From Bernardetia sp042180575 (GTDB taxonomy: Bacteria; Bacteroidota; Bacteroidia; Cytophagales; Bernardetiaceae), in contig NZ_CP170094.1 of NCBI RefSeq assembly GCF_042180575.1, forward strand, positions 372,001 through 436,000: a stretch of 64,000 bases of DNA. The letters run 5' to 3'. Below, in pieces: positions 50,450 through 59,668 of the stretch. The first letter of the stretch is position 1. Every line of letters begins with the position of its first letter. Below the pieces are notes generated by a model. That model was not told the DNA's origin, made no database searches, and saw nothing but the letters and a program-made list of their open reading frames with translations. The translations under genes were made by a program, and so were the position numbers.

Positions 50450-50897
50450 TTTCTTGTTTTTTAAGTAGTTAAGTAAAACCGAATATAGTTATTTTTTCTT
50501 TTTTTATAATGGAAGAAGGAAATGTTTTTTGTGGGCAAAAACTGTCGTTGGTGGGGACACCGACAACGGCAGAATCGTTAAAGAAATCAAAAATGGCAGA
50601 GTAAAAACGAATATAGTTATTTTTTCATTTTTGTAATGGGAGAAGGAAAAACTCTTTTGTATTTTTTGCCCTCAACGACACTTTTAAGCTCGTTGACGGT
50701 TGGAGATAACGCAAAAGAAACTTTTTCCTATTACTTCCTCACTTTCGTTAAAAGTTGTACTGGTTTTGATAAATCTAGAATTTCTCAAAAAAAATTATGG
50801 AATTTCTATTCCTTTTGCATCTTCTTACTAAAACAAGACAAAAATGACAGATTATTCATAAAAATTACCTAATTTACCTATTATTAATACATCAATT
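50450..50897. other. Intergenic region with a direct duplication flanking a hairpin
   Basis: Bases 50473-50522 and 50601-50649 are direct copies (~85% identical, offset 128). Between them lies the hairpin GTCGTTGGTG...CACCGACAAC (50544-50567). The right half (to 50897) is the leader of the macroglobulin gene; a 78-codon frame at 50636-50872 shows no family features and is not called. Confidence 0.6.
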
Positions 50898-53800
50898 ATG
50901 CAACTCAATTTTTTTCGTATGTGGCACTTACTTGCAGGCGCAGCACTCACGGCTGGCGCAGTTACTCTTTGGGGTTTTCGTTCAAAAACTGGCGACGAAT
51001 GGCTCAAAAAATTAACAGAAATAAATACTACTTTTCAAGGCAATTACAGTTCTGAAAGAGTTTATTTACACTTAGACAAACCCTTTTACAAACCTTCCGA
51101 AACAATTTGGTTTCAAGCCTATGTCCAAGATGAAACGACTTTAGAACCTTCAAAAAGAAGTGATATTCTGCACGTCGAATTCATTGACCCAAAAGGAAAC
51201 GTAGCCAAAAAACTACAACTTATTTTGGAAGAAGGCACAGCATCAGGCGAATTTGATTTAGGAGAAGATGCAGCAGGAGGACTTTATAAAATAAAAGCCT
51301 ATACAAAATGGCAAGAAAATTTTGTAATAGAAGATAAAACAGCAAAAGACCAAAATGGCAATCCACTTATTTTTGAAAAAGAAATAACAGTTCAGAAAGT
51401 AGTTTTGCCTCGTCTTAAAATGAAATTAGATTTTCAAAAAGATGCTTATGGTGCAGGAGATAAAGTAAACGCTGATTTGGATTTGCAAAGCCTTACTAAT
51501 GAAGCCATTGCAGACAAAGATGTTGATTTTGTAGTGAGCTTGAAAGGGCAAGTTATTTCAAAATCAAAAACCAAAACAGACGCAGAAGGAAAAACTACAA
51601 TCACTTTCGAACTTCCTAAAAAACTTGACACAGCCGACGGACTTTTGAATATTTTGCTTTCTCACAACGGACAGACAGAATCTATTTCTCGTTCTATTCC
51701 TTTAGCAAATACCGTTTTTGATTTACAATTTTTTCCAGAAGGTGGAGATATTTTAGCTAATACAGCTTCAAATATAGCTTTTTGGTGTAAAGACGAATTT
51801 GGAAAACCTGCTGATGTTCAAGGAGTTGTTTTAAACAGCAAAGGAAAAGAAGTTGGTAATTTTTCATCATTTCATAAAGGAATGGGGAGTTTTGAGTTTG
51901 AAGCAAAAGAAAATGAAACTTATACAGCCAAAATCACACAACCAAAAGGAGTAGAAACGACGTATAAGTTACCTGAAACGGTAGAGATTGGTTATGGATT
52001 AAAATTAAACTTTCCTGTTTCGAAATCTGATAAAGAAAAAACGTATGACACCTCAAATTTGAAGTTTTCTATTTATTCGCCTCTAATGGAAGAAGTATTT
52101 TTGGTGGGCAAACTACGTGGAGAAATTATTTTTTCAAAGAAAGTTTCAGTCAAAAAAGGTTCAACTACTATCAATATTCCGACGGATGAAATGCCTATTG
52201 GAGTAGCTAATTTTACACTTTTTGATTCTAAAAAAATAGAACGAGCAGAGCGTTTGGTATTCTTGAATACCGACAAACAACTCAATATTGAAGTAAAATC
52301 AAACAAAGATAAATACCAACCTCGTGAAAAAGTTACGTTAGATATTAAAGTTACTGACCATAGAGGTATTCCGATGCCAGCCAATTTGTCGCTTTCTGTT
52401 GTCGATGATAAATTACTTTCTTTTGCTGATGATAAATCTAGTCATATTCTTTCGCATCTTTTATTAGAAGCTGATTTGAAAGGAGAAGTAAAAGAACCTC
52501 GTTTTTATTTTGACGATAAAGAAGAAAAATCTGCACAAGCTAGAGATTTATTGATGCTTACACACGGCTGGAGAAAATTTACTTGGGAGCAAGTGCAAAA
52601 ATCGTCTATTACTCTAAAATATAATGCAGAAAAAGCAATTATTGCAGGAATTGTAAATGATGAGAATGGAAAACCTGCCAAAAATGTAAAAGTAGAAATT
52701 CAGGGAAAAGATATTTCTACCAAAACAGATAATAAAGGCTATTTTGAATTTACAAACTACAAACTCTATGAACCTATTACTTTAAAAGTTTCTAATAACT
52801 CTAAAACAATATCTCAGACTCAATATGTTACAGCCTATTCTCAAAATTATTCAATTCAGTTGTATGATGTAAAGAAGATGATGAAGCGTAGAAATGCTTT
52901 AGGAGCAGCTCCTATGATGGCAATGCAAGAAATGAGAGCAGGTGGAGCAGTAGAGGAAGATGCAGTATTTGAGGATAAAATCGTAATGGCTGAAATGCCA
53001 AAAGATGAAATGATAGTAGAAAATAACCCTATCATTGAAGAAGAAAAGGAAGAATTAATGGCAGAAGTAGTAGTAGGTGAATTACGACTTGATGATGACG
53101 AATTTGGAGAGTTTGAAGGTTTTTTCAAAGATGAAAGAAAAGAACAAAAACCAAACCTTCCAGTCATAACTTATCATCGTGCTAGAGTTTTTCCTGTCGT
53201 TGATTATTCTAAAAAAGAAGAAAGTAAACCTACATCAAGAACTGATTTTAGAAGTACCGTTTTTTGGAGTGGAAATATAAAAGTTGATGCAAAAGGAAAA
53301 TCACAAGTAGAGTTTTATATGTCTGACGAAATTACTGCGTTTCGTGCTGTTTGTGAAGGAATTGCATCTGATGGAGGAATTGGAAGAACGGAAACTGTTT
53401 TTTATACACAATTACCTTTTAGTTTAGATACAAAGTTGCCTTTATTTATGTCAATGGGAGATAAAATTTCTATTCCTTTGATGTTACAAAACAATACAGA
53501 AAAAGAACTCAGTGGAACAGTTTCGGCTGATTATCCTTCTTCTTGGATTGCTGTTTCGGAAAGTAAATGGAAAAATAGAATAACCTTAAAACCGAATGAA
53601 ACAAAGGTTGTCAATATGGATTTTTTGATTGAAAACGAAGCTGGAAAAGGTAAATTTATTGTTCAGTTTGTTGGGCAAAATGGCGTTCAAGACCGTTTTG
53701 AGCAAGAAGTTGAAGTCTTTTCAAAAGGATTTCCTGCTGCCATTGCTTTATCTGGAGAAAGTGCTGATAAAACTTATTCGTTTGAAATTGCAAGTCCTGT

Positions 53801-55322
53801 AATGGGGACAAGCAAGGCTACTTTTACGGCTTTTCCTTCTGTTTTGGACGACCTTTTGGCAGGAATTGAATCTATTTTGAGAGAGCCTTATGGTTGTTTT
53901 GAGCAAACATCATCTTCTACTTATCCAAATCTTTTGGTTATGGATTATCTTTCTGTTCAAAAAAATCTAACTACTGAACAACAAGCAGCCTTAGAAAAAG
54001 CAACAGCATTGACAGAAAAAGGCTACAAACGTTTGATTTCTTTCGAAACAAAAGACAAAGGTTACGAATGGTTTGGAGCAAATCCTGCACATGAAGCCTT
54101 GACTGCTTATGGTTTGATGGAATTTAAAGATATGGCAGCCGTTACTGGAAATTTAGTCGATGAACAAATGCTAACCAGAACGACCAACTGGTTGATGAAG
54201 CGTAAAGATGGAAAAGGTGGCTTTAAGCGTAATCCACAGGCATTAGATGCTTTTGGTGGCGCAGATGAAGACATCACAAATGCTTATATTACCTATTCAC
54301 TTTCAGAAGCAGGTTTTAAGGATATTAAAGCTGAGGCAGAAGCAGCCTATCAAAATGCTACAAAATCTCAAGACCCTTATTTAATTGGACTTGTAGTAAA
54401 TACTTTACAGAATTTGAATAATAAACGTTCTGAAAAACTTCTTGAAACACTTATTTCTCTACAAAAAGAAAATGGTTCTTGGGAAGGAACAAAACATTCC
54501 ATTACTCGCTCAACAGGACAAGGGCTGACAGCTGAAACGACTTCTTTAGCTCTTCTTGCTTTGATGAAGTCTGACAAAAAACGAATGAATATTTTGCAAA
54601 ATGGTGTAAAATATTTAGTTGGTTCTCGTTCGCCCTATGGTGGTTTTGGAAATACACAAAGTACTGTTTTGGCTCTCAAATCTTTGACTACGTATGCAAA
54701 ATATGCACAAAGAACACCTGAAAATGGTGATATTGAAATTTATGTAAATGGCAAAAAAATAACAACTGCACACTACGAAGCAGGAGAACAAAATGCCATT
54801 GAAGTAGAAAATTTAGGCAAATATTTGAAGGCTGGTAAAAATACTGTTCGCATCAATTATGTAGGTGTAAAAGAACCTTTACCTTATACATTTTCGGCAG
54901 AATGGTTTACAGATTTACCAAAAAGTAGCGATAAATGCAGCGTAAAGTTAGAAACAAGTTTGGCAGAAAGTAAAGTAAAAGTAGGCGAAACAGTTAGGCT
55001 TACAACCACTTTAGAAAACACTACCAAAGAAGGTTTGCCAATGACTATTGCGATTGTAGGTTTACCGGGAGGACTTTCTGCACAACCTTGGCAGCTCAAA
55101 GAACTCATAGAAAAGAACAAAGTTGATTTTTATGAAATTCGTGAGCATAGTGTTGTTTTTTATTATCGTCAGATGATTCCAAGTGAGAAAAAAGTAATCA
55201 ACCTTGACTTGAAAGCTGATTTAGCAGGAGAATATGAAGGTGCAGCTTCTTCAGCATATCTTTATTATACTTCTGAATTTAAAGACTGGAAAAAAGGCAT
55301 TTCAGTTACCAGTCAGCAGTAA
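50898..55322 (+). CDS. Alpha-2-macroglobulin family protein with thioester motif
   Basis: The 1474-residue protein has one N-terminal hydrophobic span (residues ~8-27, no lipobox). MG domains start at ~52 with 'ERVYLHLDKPFYKPSETIWF'. A carboxypeptidase-regulatory-like beta domain lies at about 575-620 ('IVNDENGKPAKNVKVEIQGK'), then the bait-like variable region, and a thioester domain with 'YGCFEQTSSSTYPNLL': Cys1000 and Gln1003 form the C-x-E-Q thioester. Such proteins trap proteases in the periplasm. Unlike E. coli YfhM it is not a lipoprotein, and no PBP1C gene is adjacent. A Met/Glu-rich segment (about 665-730) is unusual. The final residues are written in the TCAGTTACCAGT repeat. Confidence 0.9.
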   Translation: MQLNFFRMWHLLAGAALTAGAVTLWGFRSKTGDEWLKKLTEINTTFQGNYSSERVYLHLDKPFYKPSETIWFQAYVQDETTLEPSKRSDILHVEFIDPKGNVAKKLQLILEEGTASGEFDLGEDAAGGLYKIKAYTKWQENFVIEDKTAKDQNGNPLIFEKEITVQKVVLPRLKMKLDFQKDAYGAGDKVNADLDLQSLTNEAIADKDVDFVVSLKGQVISKSKTKTDAEGKTTITFELPKKLDTADGLLNILLSHNGQTESISRSIPLANTVFDLQFFPEGGDILANTASNIAFWCKDEFGKPADVQGVVLNSKGKEVGNFSSFHKGMGSFEFEAKENETYTAKITQPKGVETTYKLPETVEIGYGLKLNFPVSKSDKEKTYDTSNLKFSIYSPLMEEVFLVGKLRGEIIFSKKVSVKKGSTTINIPTDEMPIGVANFTLFDSKKIERAERLVFLNTDKQLNIEVKSNKDKYQPREKVTLDIKVTDHRGIPMPANLSLSVVDDKLLSFADDKSSHILSHLLLEADLKGEVKEPRFYFDDKEEKSAQARDLLMLTHGWRKFTWEQVQKSSITLKYNAEKAIIAGIVNDENGKPAKNVKVEIQGKDISTKTDNKGYFEFTNYKLYEPITLKVSNNSKTISQTQYVTAYSQNYSIQLYDVKKMMKRRNALGAAPMMAMQEMRAGGAVEEDAVFEDKIVMAEMPKDEMIVENNPIIEEEKEELMAEVVVGELRLDDDEFGEFEGFFKDERKEQKPNLPVITYHRARVFPVVDYSKKEESKPTSRTDFRSTVFWSGNIKVDAKGKSQVEFYMSDEITAFRAVCEGIASDGGIGRTETVFYTQLPFSLDTKLPLFMSMGDKISIPLMLQNNTEKELSGTVSADYPSSWIAVSESKWKNRITLKPNETKVVNMDFLIENEAGKGKFIVQFVGQNGVQDRFEQEVEVFSKGFPAAIALSGESADKTYSFEIASPVMGTSKATFTAFPSVLDDLLAGIESILREPYGCFEQTSSSTYPNLLVMDYLSVQKNLTTEQQAALEKATALTEKGYKRLISFETKDKGYEWFGANPAHEALTAYGLMEFKDMAAVTGNLVDEQMLTRTTNWLMKRKDGKGGFKRNPQALDAFGGADEDITNAYITYSLSEAGFKDIKAEAEAAYQNATKSQDPYLIGLVVNTLQNLNNKRSEKLLETLISLQKENGSWEGTKHSITRSTGQGLTAETTSLALLALMKSDKKRMNILQNGVKYLVGSRSPYGGFGNTQSTVLALKSLTTYAKYAQRTPENGDIEIYVNGKKITTAHYEAGEQNAIEVENLGKYLKAGKNTVRINYVGVKEPLPYTFSAEWFTDLPKSSDKCSVKLETSLAESKVKVGETVRLTTTLENTTKEGLPMTIAIVGLPGGLSAQPWQLKELIEKNKVDFYEIREHSVVFYYRQMIPSEKKVINLDLKADLAGEYEGAASSAYLYYTSEFKDWKKGISVTSQQ

Positions 55323-55345
55323 ATAGTTAAATTTAACTTCAATAT

Positions 55346-55386
55346 AAAACGGCTATTCATCAAAAAAATGAATAGCCGTTTTTTAG
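55346..55386 (+). terminator. Strong terminator between macroglobulin and bshA genes
   Basis: AAAACGGCTATTCAT and ATGAATAGCCGTTTT pair perfectly (15 bp) around a 7-base loop. Works for both convergent genes. Confidence 0.92.
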
Positions 55387-55420
55387 TTCCTAAAATATAT
55401 TCAAATTTATTTCCTATTCT

Positions 55421-56560
55421 TTAAACAACCAAATCTTTTACTCTCTCCACAGCCTTATGATAGACTTTTTCATACAAAGGTAAAATATTTGAAAGCTCAA
55501 ATTCTTTTGCTCGTTTGAGGGCATTTTCTTTAAAAGTAGGCAAATTATCATCATCTAAGATAATCAAAGCATTTTTTGCCATATCTTCTACATCGCCCAC
55601 ATTACTCATAAACCCACTTACCCCCTGTACATTGAGTTCTATAAGTCCACCTGCATTACTAGAAATTACTGGAACTTCACAAGCCATTGCTTCCAAAGCA
55701 GCCAAACCAAAGCTCTCCGTTTCAGACGGCATCACAAACAAATCTGCTACTGACAAGACCTCTTCAATCGCATCAATTTCTCCCAAAAAACGAACATCAT
55801 TAGAGAGATTTAATTCTTTTACAAGGTCTTCCATGGCTCGTCTTTCAGGTCCTTCTCCGACGAGTAATAATTTGGCTTCAATCTGTTTTCTGATTTTAGC
55901 AAAAACTTTAATTACATCATCAATACGTTTTACTTTTCTAAAATTAGAAGTATGAACAACTAATTTTTCATCATTGGGACAAATAGCCTTTTTGAAATGG
56001 TCTTTTTTCTGTTTCTTAAAACGCTCCAAATCAATAAAATTTGGAATTACATCAATATCTTTGGTAACCTTAAAGGTATTATATGTTTGTTGACGAAGAC
56101 TATCCGAAACTGCCGTTACTCCATCTGACTCATTAATACTAAACGTAACCACAGGTTCATAACTTGGGTCTTTTCCGACAAGCGTAATATCTGTTCCGTG
56201 CAAGGTAGTAACTACTGGAATTTGTATGCCTTCTGCTCTCAAAATCTGTTTTGCCATATATGCAGAAGAGGCGTGAGGAATAGCATAATGCACATGCAGA
56301 AGGTCAAGTTTTTCACATTTGACTACATTTACCATTTTGCTGGCAAGAGCAAGTTCGTAAGGAGGATATTTGAAAAGTGGATATGTTCTGATATCGACTT
56401 TATGATAAAAAATGTTGCCACTCAAAAGGGCAAGGCGTGAAGGTTGGTCGTAAGTAATAAAATGAACCTTATGCCCTGCTTCTGCAAGTGCTTTTCCTAG
56501 TTCAGTAGCCACTACGCCACTTCCACCATAAGTAGGATAACAGACGATTCCTATTTTCAT
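55421..56560 (-). CDS. bshA: N-acetyl-alpha-D-glucosaminyl L-malate synthase
   Basis: The 379-residue GT4 glycosyltransferase begins 'MKIGIVCYPTYGGSGVVATE', with 'HVHYAIPHASSAYMAK', 'VVTTLHGTDITLVG' and the donor-binding 'PSETESFGLAALEAMACEVP'. These are the marks of BshA, which joins UDP-GlcNAc to L-malate in the first step of bacillithiol synthesis. ytxJ lies 87 bp upstream on the same strand, supporting the pathway assignment. bshB and bshC are not in the window. Confidence 0.95.
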   Translation of the reverse strand: MKIGIVCYPTYGGSGVVATELGKALAEAGHKVHFITYDQPSRLALLSGNIFYHKVDIRTYPLFKYPPYELALASKMVNVVKCEKLDLLHVHYAIPHASSAYMAKQILRAEGIQIPVVTTLHGTDITLVGKDPSYEPVVTFSINESDGVTAVSDSLRQQTYNTFKVTKDIDVIPNFIDLERFKKQKKDHFKKAICPNDEKLVVHTSNFRKVKRIDDVIKVFAKIRKQIEAKLLLVGEGPERRAMEDLVKELNLSNDVRFLGEIDAIEEVLSVADLFVMPSETESFGLAALEAMACEVPVISSNAGGLIELNVQGVSGFMSNVGDVEDMAKNALIILDDDNLPTFKENALKRAKEFELSNILPLYEKVYHKAVERVKDLVV

Positions 56561-56647
56561 GAATTTTGATGAGTTTGTAAAAAGTAAGAAAGAGTATGAT
56601 TAAAATTTGTATTATCTTTTCCCTAATTTAATATTTATATTTTCTTT

Positions 56648-57037
56648 TTAAGCGTTTGCTTTTAATACCAAATCATCAAAGTAAATAGCTGAGTGAGACG
56701 CATGATAAGTACATTTTCCGTTTTCCACTAACAAAATTTGAGGAGATTCATGATTGATACCTAATTCATCTGCAATCAGATTTGAAATATTTCTGTACTG
56801 AATTAAATCTAAATAATACGGTTCTACATTTCCCATTTTTTCTTGATTCCATTGACGTTCGAAACGAGAAAGAGCCATCGAACTTATAGAACAACGTGTA
56901 CTGTGCTTGAAAATAAGAACAGGAGTAGTATCAGAGTTTTTAATAATTTTTTGAAGTGTTTCGGGTGTTTCTAGTTTGTTCCAGTTCATTACTTGTTCGT
57001 TAAAGAGTTTGGAAATGAATTTTGTAACTAAATTCAT
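56648..57037 (-). CDS. ytxJ: Bacillithiol system redox-active protein YtxJ (BrxC-like)
   Basis: The 129-residue thioredoxin-like protein has active-site Cys49 in 'IFKHSTRCSISSMAL', the T-R-C-x-x-S pattern of YtxJ/BrxC. It probably reduces or carries bacillithiol on oxidised protein thiols (monothiol bacilliredoxin-type reaction). It is followed by bshA on the same strand. An ATG 16 codons later ('MNWNKLETPE') is a possible alternative start. Confidence 0.88.
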   Translation of the reverse strand: MNLVTKFISKLFNEQVMNWNKLETPETLQKIIKNSDTTPVLIFKHSTRCSISSMALSRFERQWNQEKMGNVEPYYLDLIQYRNISNLIADELGINHESPQILLVENGKCTYHASHSAIYFDDLVLKANA

Positions 57038-57204
57038 TGAGTTTTTTATTAAATGATTGACTTAAAATTTGTATTCAAAACGTGTCTTTGAGTATAAAGT
57101 TTGCATAAAAAGTGGAGTTTTTCAAAAAAATTGTAATTCTAGTCATTCTTTGTGTTTTTTTAAATGTTCCCATTGAGTATTCTATCTTTTAAATTTATTT
57201 TTGA

Positions 57205-57240
57205 CAAAAAAAAGACAAATTCAGATTCGAATTTGTCTTT
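57205..57240 (-). terminator. Terminator of the lipoprotein gene at 57269
   Basis: AAAGACAAATTC (57211-57222) and GAATTTGTCTTT (57229-57240) pair around a 6-base loop; on the minus strand eight T follow. Confidence 0.85.
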
Positions 57241-57268
57241 CTCTATTTCAATAAAATGAATTCTCAAA

Positions 57269-57781
57269 TTACTCTACTTTTGAATAATTGTAATAGTAAT
57301 TACCATTATTAGCAGTAATCAAAAAAGTAATATCATTCAATTTTTCTCCCTCCTCATCTTGATAGAAAAAATAACCTTGTATTCCTTGTGGATCTGTTTC
57401 ATCTAAAGCAATTCCTACTATTGTTACTCCTTGAATAGTTTGTTGAGGTATTCTCAATGCAATAGCTTTACTAGAATTCAAATCTCTTAGTTCTATTTTG
57501 AAAGTAGTAGTGCTATCTGTTTCATCTGCCTTTTTGAGTTTTTCAGTAAAAATCATTTCAGTTTCTGTACTTCCTTTAGATAAAGTAGCGTTACTAACAA
57601 AGTTTAGATTTTCACCTACCGTAAGAGTTCCTTCATATTCTCCACTTATTAGAGTAGCATAATCCAACTTTTCAGGTGTATCTTCTTTACCTCCACAAGA
57701 ACTAAAAACAAATAGAGAAACGAGAGTAAATAAAACAAGTAGATAAATTGAATTCTTTTTTTGATTTGATTGAATATTCAT
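57269..57781 (-). CDS. Hypothetical lipoprotein, 170 aa
   Basis: The lipoprotein signal ends at 'FVFSSC' (lipidated Cys29) followed by 'GGKEDTPEK'. The mature part is beta-rich: 'SGEYEGTLTVGENLNFVSNA', 'TTFKIELRDLNSSKAIALRI', 'YFFYQDEEGEKLNDITFLIT'. It resembles the small calycin/lipocalin-like lipoproteins found in this phylum, but I cannot assign it. Its 5' leader probably contains the MITE at 57813-57917. Confidence 0.75.
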   Translation of the reverse strand: MNIQSNQKKNSIYLLVLFTLVSLFVFSSCGGKEDTPEKLDYATLISGEYEGTLTVGENLNFVSNATLSKGSTETEMIFTEKLKKADETDSTTTFKIELRDLNSSKAIALRIPQQTIQGVTIVGIALDETDPQGIQGYFFYQDEEGEKLNDITFLITANNGNYYYNYSKVE

Positions 57782-57812
57782 ACTATTTTATAATTTTAGT
57801 GATTTTAACTTT

Positions 57813-57917
57813 GGTTGTTTGACAATTTTTGCACCTTATTGATTTTATTCGAATTTTGAATATTGATGGTCATCGGTGGGGACACCAACGACATAGTGCA
57901 AAAATTATCAGAGAACC
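57813..57917. mobile_element. MITE-like element, member 3 (105 bp)
   Basis: Ends GGTTGTTTGACAATTTTTGC and (complement) GGTTCTCTGATAATTTTTGC. Flanks TTAACTTT and TTAATTTT (57805-57812 and 57918-57925) are an 8-bp duplication with one change. Its left ~65 bases match the right part of member 2 in reverse complement at ~90%. It includes the GGTGGGGACACC hairpin. Confidence 0.8.
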
Positions 57918-57936
57918 TTAATTTTTAATAAGATGC

Positions 57937-57944
57937 AAAATTAC
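57937..57944 (-). promoter_or_regulatory. Candidate -7 element for the lipoprotein gene
   Basis: The minus strand reads TAATTTTG, fitting TAnnTTTG, with TTG 17 bases further upstream (57964-57962), a slightly short spacing. MITE member 3 lies between it and the gene. Confidence 0.35.
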
Positions 57945-58058
57945 ACATAAAAACTTTATGACAAGACTATTTTTTTGAACAAAATGTTGCAGTATATTAA
58001 AAAAAATGAATAATTGACAAGTCAAGCTAAACTCTGAATTTCAAATAACTCTAAAAAA

Positions 58059-59324
58059 TCAATTTGTTTTTTCGTCATCAAAACAGAAAAAATCTAATGT
58101 CGTATGTTTAATTGTGTTTCCTAATTCTTTCGCCTTTACCCAGTCCTGACAGGCTTTTTGAGGTTGGTCAAGATTTAATAACAACTCAGCTCTTTGCATA
58201 TAAAGTTCTTTATTTCCCTTGTTATATAGAATAGCCAAATCTAAATTATACATTCCTTGTTTCTCCTTATTTAATTTAAAAAACAAATTCGAACGAGTAT
58301 GATGAAAGCTTGATTCTGTTGGGTTTTCATTGATAAGAATCAAATTATTTTTTAAAGCTAAAGCATAATTTTTGACTTCATTCTCTAGTTTTTCTATTAT
58401 TTCTGTTCGTTTTTGAATTGAATTTTCACTCTTTTGAATTACTGTTTCAAAATCTTGTTGTGCCAAATTATCATTTTGAAGATTTGCGTAAGCTAATGCA
58501 CGTTGCTCATAATAAGTAGATTGTGTGGAATCTTGACGAATTAAAGTAGTATAAATTTCTATGGCTAATTCATATTCTTTGAGTCTGTTATAATATTCAT
58601 CGGCTATTTCACGAGCTGTTTTTTGTTCATATTTACTCAAATCCAGAGCTGTTACAAAATCTGTAATTGCGCCTTGTTTTTCATCAACCTGTCCGTATGC
58701 AATTCCTCTTTCCAAATAAAAATCACTTTCTTGAATAAGTGCATTTTCAATCGCTTTTGTATAATCTTTCAATGCCCCATTAGGGAATTTAAAGTGTTCT
58801 GCGTATAATTTTGCTCTTAAATAATATGCCGTTGAAAAAGAATGGTCATAAGCAATAGCATAACTAAGCTCTTCAATAGCTTCGTTATAATTTTCTACTT
58901 CAATACTTTGTAAAGCACTATAATAATATACTCTGCTCAAAAATTCATGCACAGAATGCACTACCAAAAACATATAAACTATAAAAGTAATAGAAATTAA
59001 GGTCGAATAAAGATTTGTATTTTTTGGATCTTTGTGTCGCTCTGTATGATAACGTTGGAAATTTTGGTCTGCTTCTTTAGGACGCTGATTGGCGTAATAA
59101 CTATATGAATAAACAAAACGCAGTGTTACATCATAATTTTCTTTTGCAACTGGATTAGATAAAACTTGATAGGCTTCATTAATCTGCTTAAAAAGCTCTT
59201 CTGCAACTGGATTATTGGGATTTTTGTCTGGATGATATTCTACTGCCAACCGTTTAAAAGCTACTTTAGCTTCCTCTTGAGAGGCAAGTTCTGGAATCCC
59301 TAAAGTAGTATAATGATTTTGCAT
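58059..59324 (-). CDS. DnaJ-domain membrane protein with TPR repeats
   Basis: The 421-residue protein starts with a J domain (1-70): 'YTTLGIPELASQEEAKVAFK', the HPD tripeptide at 31-33, and 'FKQINEAYQVLSNPVAKENY'. One membrane span lies at ~103-122 ('LISITFIVYMFLVVHSVHEF'). The C-terminal 290 residues are helical pairs of the TPR type ('AIEELSYAIAYDHSFSTAYY', 'YTKAIENALIQESDFYLERG'). It probably tethers a DnaK-type chaperone to a membrane-bound client complex. The client is unknown. Confidence 0.88.
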   Translation of the reverse strand: MQNHYTTLGIPELASQEEAKVAFKRLAVEYHPDKNPNNPVAEELFKQINEAYQVLSNPVAKENYDVTLRFVYSYSYYANQRPKEADQNFQRYHTERHKDPKNTNLYSTLISITFIVYMFLVVHSVHEFLSRVYYYSALQSIEVENYNEAIEELSYAIAYDHSFSTAYYLRAKLYAEHFKFPNGALKDYTKAIENALIQESDFYLERGIAYGQVDEKQGAITDFVTALDLSKYEQKTAREIADEYYNRLKEYELAIEIYTTLIRQDSTQSTYYEQRALAYANLQNDNLAQQDFETVIQKSENSIQKRTEIIEKLENEVKNYALALKNNLILINENPTESSFHHTRSNLFFKLNKEKQGMYNLDLAILYNKGNKELYMQRAELLLNLDQPQKACQDWVKAKELGNTIKHTTLDFFCFDDEKTN

Positions 59325-59668
59325 TGCTCGTTTGTCGCTTTTTTATAATTTATATGATTTTTCTATAAAAATTTATTTCACTCTTTATTCAATTTATATT
59401 TTACACTATAACTTGTTAATAATCATTATGTTTACACCTTTTAAATTGATTTTTTGACAAGCTATTTAATTAATTAACAACTTATAAAAGTTACAAAATT
59501 TTTATAACTCTTACTAATTATTTTGTCTTTTTAACGCTAAAAATCATAAACTTCTAATTACTTGTATAGGAAAAGGCAAGCCTTTTCCCTACAAATAATT
59601 TATATTTTATTTACTTCTTACTTCATAAATCTGAATTAGCTTCGCTACTTTGGCAGGTCTTACTTTAT
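59325..59668. other. Intergenic region with one short palindrome
   Basis: GGAAAAGGC (59569-59577) and GCCTTTTCC (59580-59588) form a 9-bp stem with a 2-base loop, possibly a purB terminator. The rest is AT-rich and contains no gene. Confidence 0.45.

Noticed and set aside
50636..50872. A 78-codon frame before the macroglobulin gene
   Set aside because: It begins in duplicated leader sequence and has no recognisable features.
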